Origin: B8-G4 sp033720735
Lineage (GTDB): Bacteria; Bacteroidota; Bacteroidia; Chitinophagales; Saprospiraceae
DNA length: 12,053 bases
Direction of reading: 5' to 3'
NCBI GenBank assembly: GCA_033720735.1
Contig: JAWWBX010000110.1
Span: 1-12,053, forward strand
The notes beneath the pieces are model-generated. The model saw only the letters and a list, made by a program, of their open reading frames with translations. It was not told the DNA's origin and ran no database searches. The position numbers and the translations under genes are program-made. The first letter of the stretch is position 1; every line of letters begins with the position of its first letter. This document shows positions 8,873 to 12,053 of the stretch, in pieces.

Positions 8873-9328
8873 TCAGTTTGCGCTTTCCGCTTCCCACGGG
8901 GCTTTCCCGCGCACGTTGATTCCCATGCTGCGTGCCGTCCCGGCGACCATCTTCATAGCCGACTCGATCTTGAACGCGTTGAGGTCCACCATTTTGTCTT
9001 CGGCAATGGTCCGTACCTGATCCCAGGTGACAGATCCTACCTTCTGGCGATTCGATTCGGGTGAGCCCTTCTTGACCTTTGCTGCTTCCAGCAACTGTAC
9101 GGCTGCCGGCGGTGTCTTGGTGATAAACTCAAAAGATTTATCCTTGAAGACGGTGATGACTACCGGGATGAGTTTGCCCCGCTGGTCTTCGGTCTTGGCA
9201 TTGAACCGCTTGCAGAATTCCATGATATTGACCCCCTTGGCACCCAGTGCCGGGCCAACTGGCGGAGCGGGATTTGCTGCTCCTCCCCTTACCTGAAGCT
9301 TGATATAGCCTTCTACTTCTTTTGCCAT
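8873..9328 (-). CDS. rplK: 50S ribosomal protein L11
   Basis: Encodes the 151-residue L11, which binds the GTPase-associated centre of 23S rRNA at the stalk base and takes part in factor-dependent GTP hydrolysis and the stringent response. The N-terminal domain shows the conserved PAPPVGPALGAKGVNIMEFC segment (about residues 21-40) with its proline cluster, where thiopeptide antibiotics act in other bacteria. The C-terminal rRNA-binding domain shows KVGSVTWDQVRTIAEDKM and GTARSMGINVRG. Length is slightly above the E. coli protein because of a short C-terminal tail (KAPWEAESAN). The start lies 28 bases after nusG, with no Shine-Dalgarno sequence. Confidence 0.99.
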   Translation of the reverse strand: MAKEVEGYIKLQVRGGAANPAPPVGPALGAKGVNIMEFCKRFNAKTEDQRGKLIPVVITVFKDKSFEFITKTPPAAVQLLEAAKVKKGSPESNRQKVGSVTWDQVRTIAEDKMVDLNAFKIESAMKMVAGTARSMGINVRGKAPWEAESAN

Positions 9329-9356
9329 GCCTGTGTTACTTTAACCGTTGTGTTGG

Positions 9357-9908
9357 TCATGATTGCTTCTCAACCTGCATAAAGTTGAGCTCGACTTCGG
9401 TACCGCGACCGAAGATCTTTACGATCACTTTCAGTTTCTTTTTCTCGTCATTCACTTCCTGGATGTCACCGACGAAATCCTTGAACGGCCCATCGATGAT
9501 CTTGACGGTTTCTCCGTGGATGAATGGCTCCATGAGCGCTTCACCCAGTTCCTGTGACTCGTCAACCTTACCCAGCATCCTGTTGGCCTCACTCTCCTGC
9601 ATCGGGATCGGGTTGTTACGTCCCAGAAAGTGGATCACATTCGGGATGTTGGCGATCGCCTGGATGATCTCACCTGAGAAGCGCTCCGGGTCTGCTTCGA
9701 CCAGGATGTACCCGGGCAGGATGTTGCGCTCCATGATCACCTTCTTGCCGTTGCGGATCTTGTAGACCTTCTCGGAAGGCACCAGGACCTGCGTGACAAA
9801 GTCGCTCCATCCTGAACGCTGCACCTCAAGCTCGATCCGCTCCTTGATCTTGCGCTCTTTACCGCTGATCACCCTCAATGAATACCACTTCTTTTCCGAA
9901 GACATCAT
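9357..9908 (-). CDS. nusG: Transcription termination/antitermination protein NusG
   Basis: Encodes the 183-residue NusG elongation factor, which bridges the RNA polymerase clamp and, in other bacteria, links polymerase to Rho or to ribosomal protein S10. The NGN domain covers about residues 7-105, with WYSLRVISGKERKIKE at its start and the ILPGYILVE segment near 63-71. The C-terminal KOW domain covers about 127-183, with the motif GETVKIIDGPFKDFVGDIQE at 132-151. Two adjacent ATG codons (9906-9908 and 9903-9905) could both start the protein; the first is given. It begins 8 bases after the secE stop, so the two are almost certainly one transcript, and is followed 28 bases later by rplK. Length and domains are normal. 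Confidence 0.99.
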   Translation of the reverse strand: MMSSEKKWYSLRVISGKERKIKERIELEVQRSGWSDFVTQVLVPSEKVYKIRNGKKVIMERNILPGYILVEADPERFSGEIIQAIANIPNVIHFLGRNNPIPMQESEANRMLGKVDESQELGEALMEPFIHGETVKIIDGPFKDFVGDIQEVNDEKKKLKVIVKIFGRGTEVELNFMQVEKQS

Positions 9909-9916
9909 GTTGTGGT

Positions 9917-10111
9917 TTAGGCGTTCAGCTGGTAAATGAATTGCAGCGTTGAGTTCGAAACAGTGTCCATCAAAAAGATGATCAGCGCGATGATCAATGA
10001 CGCAACGATGACCAGGCGCGTGCTGCTCAGCAGGCTGGACATTGTCGGCCAGGTCACCTTATGCATGAGCTCGTTGTAGCTCTCTTTGATGTACAGGATT
10101 ACTTGTTCCAT
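9917..10111 (-). CDS. secE: Preprotein translocase subunit SecE
   Basis: Encodes a 64-residue single-span SecE, the clamp subunit of the SecYEG channel in the inner membrane. An amphipathic N-terminal helix (MEQVILYIKESYNELMHKV) leads to the conserved Thr-Trp-Pro at residues 20-22, followed by one hydrophobic segment at about 33-49 (LVIVASLIIALIIFLMD). This is the short form usual outside the gammaproteobacteria. An in-frame ATG at 10184-10186 would add 25 residues, but it lies inside the tRNA-Trp gene, so the ATG at 10109-10111 is the true start. The leader GAAAGAGAGACAAGTTGAT has no clear Shine-Dalgarno sequence. It sits directly after tRNA-Trp and 8 bases before nusG. Confidence 0.97.
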   Translation of the reverse strand: MEQVILYIKESYNELMHKVTWPTMSSLLSSTRLVIVASLIIALIIFLMDTVSNSTLQFIYQLNA

Positions 10112-10132
10112 ATCAACTTGTCTCTCTTTCAA

Positions 10133-10157
10133 ACCGGGAGCGCGCATGCGCTCCGGT
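10133..10157 (-). promoter_or_regulatory. Strong hairpin between tRNA-Trp and secE
   Basis: ACCGGAGCGC pairs with GCGCTCCGGT-like sequence over 10 bp with one bulged base and a 4-base loop. It begins three bases after the tRNA discriminator base. The minus strand continues TTTGAAAG, too short a U-run for a good terminator. It may help 3'-end processing of the tRNA, act as a partial terminator, or protect the secE mRNA end. These roles are inferred from position only. Confidence 0.55.
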
Positions 10158-10159
10158 AG

Positions 10160-10232
10160 CACGGGCAGGAGGACTTGAACCCCCAACCTACGGTTTTGGA
10201 GACCGTCGCTCTACCAGTTGAGCTATGCCCGT
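10160..10232 (-). tRNA. tRNA-Trp (anticodon CCA)
   Basis: A complete cloverleaf is readable on the minus strand: acceptor ACGGGCA pairs fully with TGCCCGT, D-stem GCTC/GAGC, anticodon stem ACGGT/ACCGT with loop CTCCAAA giving anticodon CCA, and T-stem GGGGG/CCTCC with loop TTCAAGT. The discriminator is G, as usual for bacterial tRNA-Trp. The CCA tail is not encoded. Its place between tuf and secE is the common Bacteroidota arrangement. Confidence 0.98.
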
Positions 10233-10287
10233 GTATACACATTCATAACCCTTCTGACAAACTTCCACTTGAGAAGTAAGAGCGACT

Positions 10288-10350
10288 GTCGCTCCCCGCC
10301 CGTACCGAACGGTACGTTTCGGGCGGGTACCAGTTGAGCTATGCCCGTGT
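10288..10350 (-). pseudogene. Broken partial copy of tRNA-Trp
   Basis: Bases 10328-10350 match 10212-10234 of the intact tRNA-Trp gene exactly over 23 bases: the acceptor 5' strand, the D-stem and the D-loop up to GGTA, plus two upstream bases. A 33-base palindromic insert (10295-10327) follows. Then GTCGCTC at 10288-10294 matches the next 7 tRNA bases (10205-10211). Beyond that the similarity stops: no recognisable anticodon arm, T-arm or 3' acceptor. It cannot make a functional tRNA. It lies between the tuf terminator and the intact gene. Confidence 0.85.
10295..10327. repeat. 33-base palindromic insert in the tRNA-Trp copy
   Basis: CCCGCCCG at 10295-10302 pairs with CGGGCGGG at 10320-10327, and GTACCG/CGGTAC (10302-10307 and 10310-10315) forms a nested or alternative stem. 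Removing these 33 bases restores the tRNA sequence on both sides without gain or loss, so it reads as an insertion at the D-loop/D-stem border. Confidence 0.75.
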
Positions 10351-10360
10351 GTTTTGTATT

Positions 10361-10394
10361 ACGGGTCAGCGCCCTGCAAGCGAGCAACGCCCGT
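10361..10394 (-). other. Possible second, more decayed tRNA-Trp 5' end
   Basis: On the minus strand ACGGGCGTTGCTC agrees with the tRNA-Trp start ACGGGCATAGCTC at 11 of 13 positions, and a looser match continues toward GGGCG. The ends ACGGG and CCCGT can also pair with each other, so it may instead be an unrelated GC-rich hairpin. The evidence is weak. Confidence 0.3.
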
Positions 10395-10442
10395 CTTCAT
10401 GCTACCCGACTGACTTCTCAGTGCGGTGTGTATTAAACGCAT

Positions 10443-10475
10443 GAAAACCAAGCCGGAAATTCCGGCTTGATTTTC
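10443..10475 (-). terminator. Intrinsic terminator of tuf
   Basis: On the minus strand GAAAATCAAGCCGG pairs with CCGGCTTGGTTTTC: 14 bp including one G-T pair, around a 5-base loop AATTT. The stem has a GC core, an A-rich 5' arm and a T-rich 3' arm. It begins 24 bases after the tuf stop codon. It should end most tuf transcripts before the tRNA-Trp/secE genes. Confidence 0.88.
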
Positions 10476-10499
10476 ACGTCAGATTGCTCTGGCTATCTC

Positions 10500-11696
<1,197 letters not shown>

Positions 11697-11818
11697 CGCT
11701 TAGTGTTTTTACTCTTTTTGATTTAACAAATGGATCCGTTGTTTCAGATGCGGTTGCGGAAGCGATCCCCGCAATCACTCTGATGTTGTTTTCATTCCCT
11801 GATGCACCAGGCATCTCA

Positions 11819-11875
11819 TGAGCCAATGAAGGGATTTGAACCTCCCGACGCTGCGGTCGGGACAGGCCCGACCCC
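11819..11875 (-). pseudogene. Broken partial copy of tRNA-Thr
   Basis: Bases 11819-11842 match 11935-11958 exactly over 24 bases: the tRNA-Thr 3' acceptor strand, the 3' T-stem, the T-loop and two downstream bases. A 24-base palindromic insert (11843-11866) follows. Then CCCGACCCC at 11867-11875 matches the next 9 tRNA bases (11959-11967). The 5' half of a tRNA-Thr is not recognisable. Just downstream, TGATGCACCA at 11800-11809 resembles TGATG...TGCACCA at 11912-11927 behind the intact gene, which suggests a tandem duplication extending past the tRNA end. It cannot fold as a tRNA. Confidence 0.85.
11843..11866. repeat. 24-base palindromic insert in the tRNA-Thr copy
   Basis: TCCCGAC at 11843-11849 pairs with GTCGGGA at 11856-11862 around a 6-base loop, followed by CAGG. 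Removing 11843-11866 restores the tRNA-Thr sequence exactly across the T-stem. A further palindrome CCGACC/GGTCGG lies next to it at 11868-11881, so alternative pairings are possible. Confidence 0.75.
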
Positions 11876-11936
11876 GGTCGGTGGCCATGATTGACTTCGT
11901 TTGTCATTTCGTGATGCCGTTGCACCACTCCCTTTG

Positions 11937-12008
<72 letters not shown>

Positions 12009-12053
12009 ACGCATACCCAAAGCCTGTTTTGGCTGCTCACTGCCATTGCCGAG

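Larger units (their letters stand above)
10266..10423. repeat. Imperfect terminal inverted repeats bounding the tRNA-Trp remnant
   Basis: CACTTGAGAAGT at 10266-10277 and ACTTCTCAGTG at 10413-10423 are inverted copies, 11 bp with one extra T. They enclose 135 bases holding the broken tRNA-Trp copy, its palindromic insert and the palindrome GAGCGACTGTCGCTC (10280-10294). This could be the outline of a small non-autonomous element or simply a long RNA stem. I see no target-site duplication, so the call is tentative. Confidence 0.4.

Noticed and set aside
9917..10186. 89-residue version of SecE starting at 10186
   Set aside because: The upstream ATG and its next codons lie in the tRNA-Trp gene and the hairpin. 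The 64-residue form starts at the conserved N-terminal helix.
11893..11931. tRNA D-arm-like sequence (GGTGCAACGGCATCAC on the minus strand) behind tRNA-Thr
   Set aside because: It resembles a D-arm, and a 4-bp stem with a 7-base loop follows, but that loop lacks the required T at position 33 and no matching acceptor or T-arm can be assembled.
12009..12053. Small inverted repeat (CCAAA/TTTGG) at the right edge
   Set aside because: The stem is short and A/T-rich and the sequence is cut by the window, so no gene or signal can be supported.

Overview
This window is a core translation/transcription locus read entirely from the minus strand. In transcription order it holds: tRNA-Thr(GGT), tuf, tRNA-Trp(CCA), secE, nusG, rplK, rplA, rplJ, rplL, rpoB and the first 985 codons of rpoC. 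The protein sequences (the short single-span SecE, the 1271-residue RpoB) and the tuf-tRNA-Trp-secE order point to the Bacteroidota. No gene start is preceded by a clear AGGAGG-like ribosome binding site; leaders are A/T-rich, which also fits that phylum. The DNA is moderately GC-rich, so a marine or environmental lineage such as Saprospiria is possible, but I cannot fix the order or genus.

Layout from left to right: 1-2957 rpoC (5' part, runs off the left edge); 2985-6800 rpoB; 6801-6936 spacer with a 12-bp hairpin; 6937-7317 rplL; 7375-8109 rplJ with a long acidic tail; 8120-8815 rplA; 8816-8872 spacer with a small hairpin; 8873-9328 rplK; 9357-9908 nusG; 9917-10111 secE; a strong hairpin; 10160-10232 tRNA-Trp; 10233-10499 a 267-base spacer with a broken tRNA-Trp copy, several palindromes and the tuf terminator; 10500-11696 tuf; 11697-11936 a 240-base spacer with a broken tRNA-Thr copy; 11937-12008 tRNA-Thr. 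I recognise nothing in the last 45 bases.

The genes form one functional block. EF-Tu and the tRNAs serve elongation. SecE belongs to the SecYEG translocon. NusG binds the RNA polymerase whose beta and beta' subunits are encoded downstream. L11, L1, L10 and L7/L12 form the L1 arm and the factor-binding stalk of the 50S subunit. Gene content is ordinary and I see no novel multi-gene system.

The parts worth a second look are non-coding. On each side of tuf, between tuf and the intact tRNA, lies a partial copy of that neighbouring tRNA. Each copy is interrupted by a precise GC-rich palindromic insert (33 bases in the Trp copy, 24 in the Thr copy). In both cases the main matching block is exactly 116 bases from its intact counterpart. 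The other protein-level oddity is the basic-residue-free acidic extension of about 71 residues on ribosomal protein L10.
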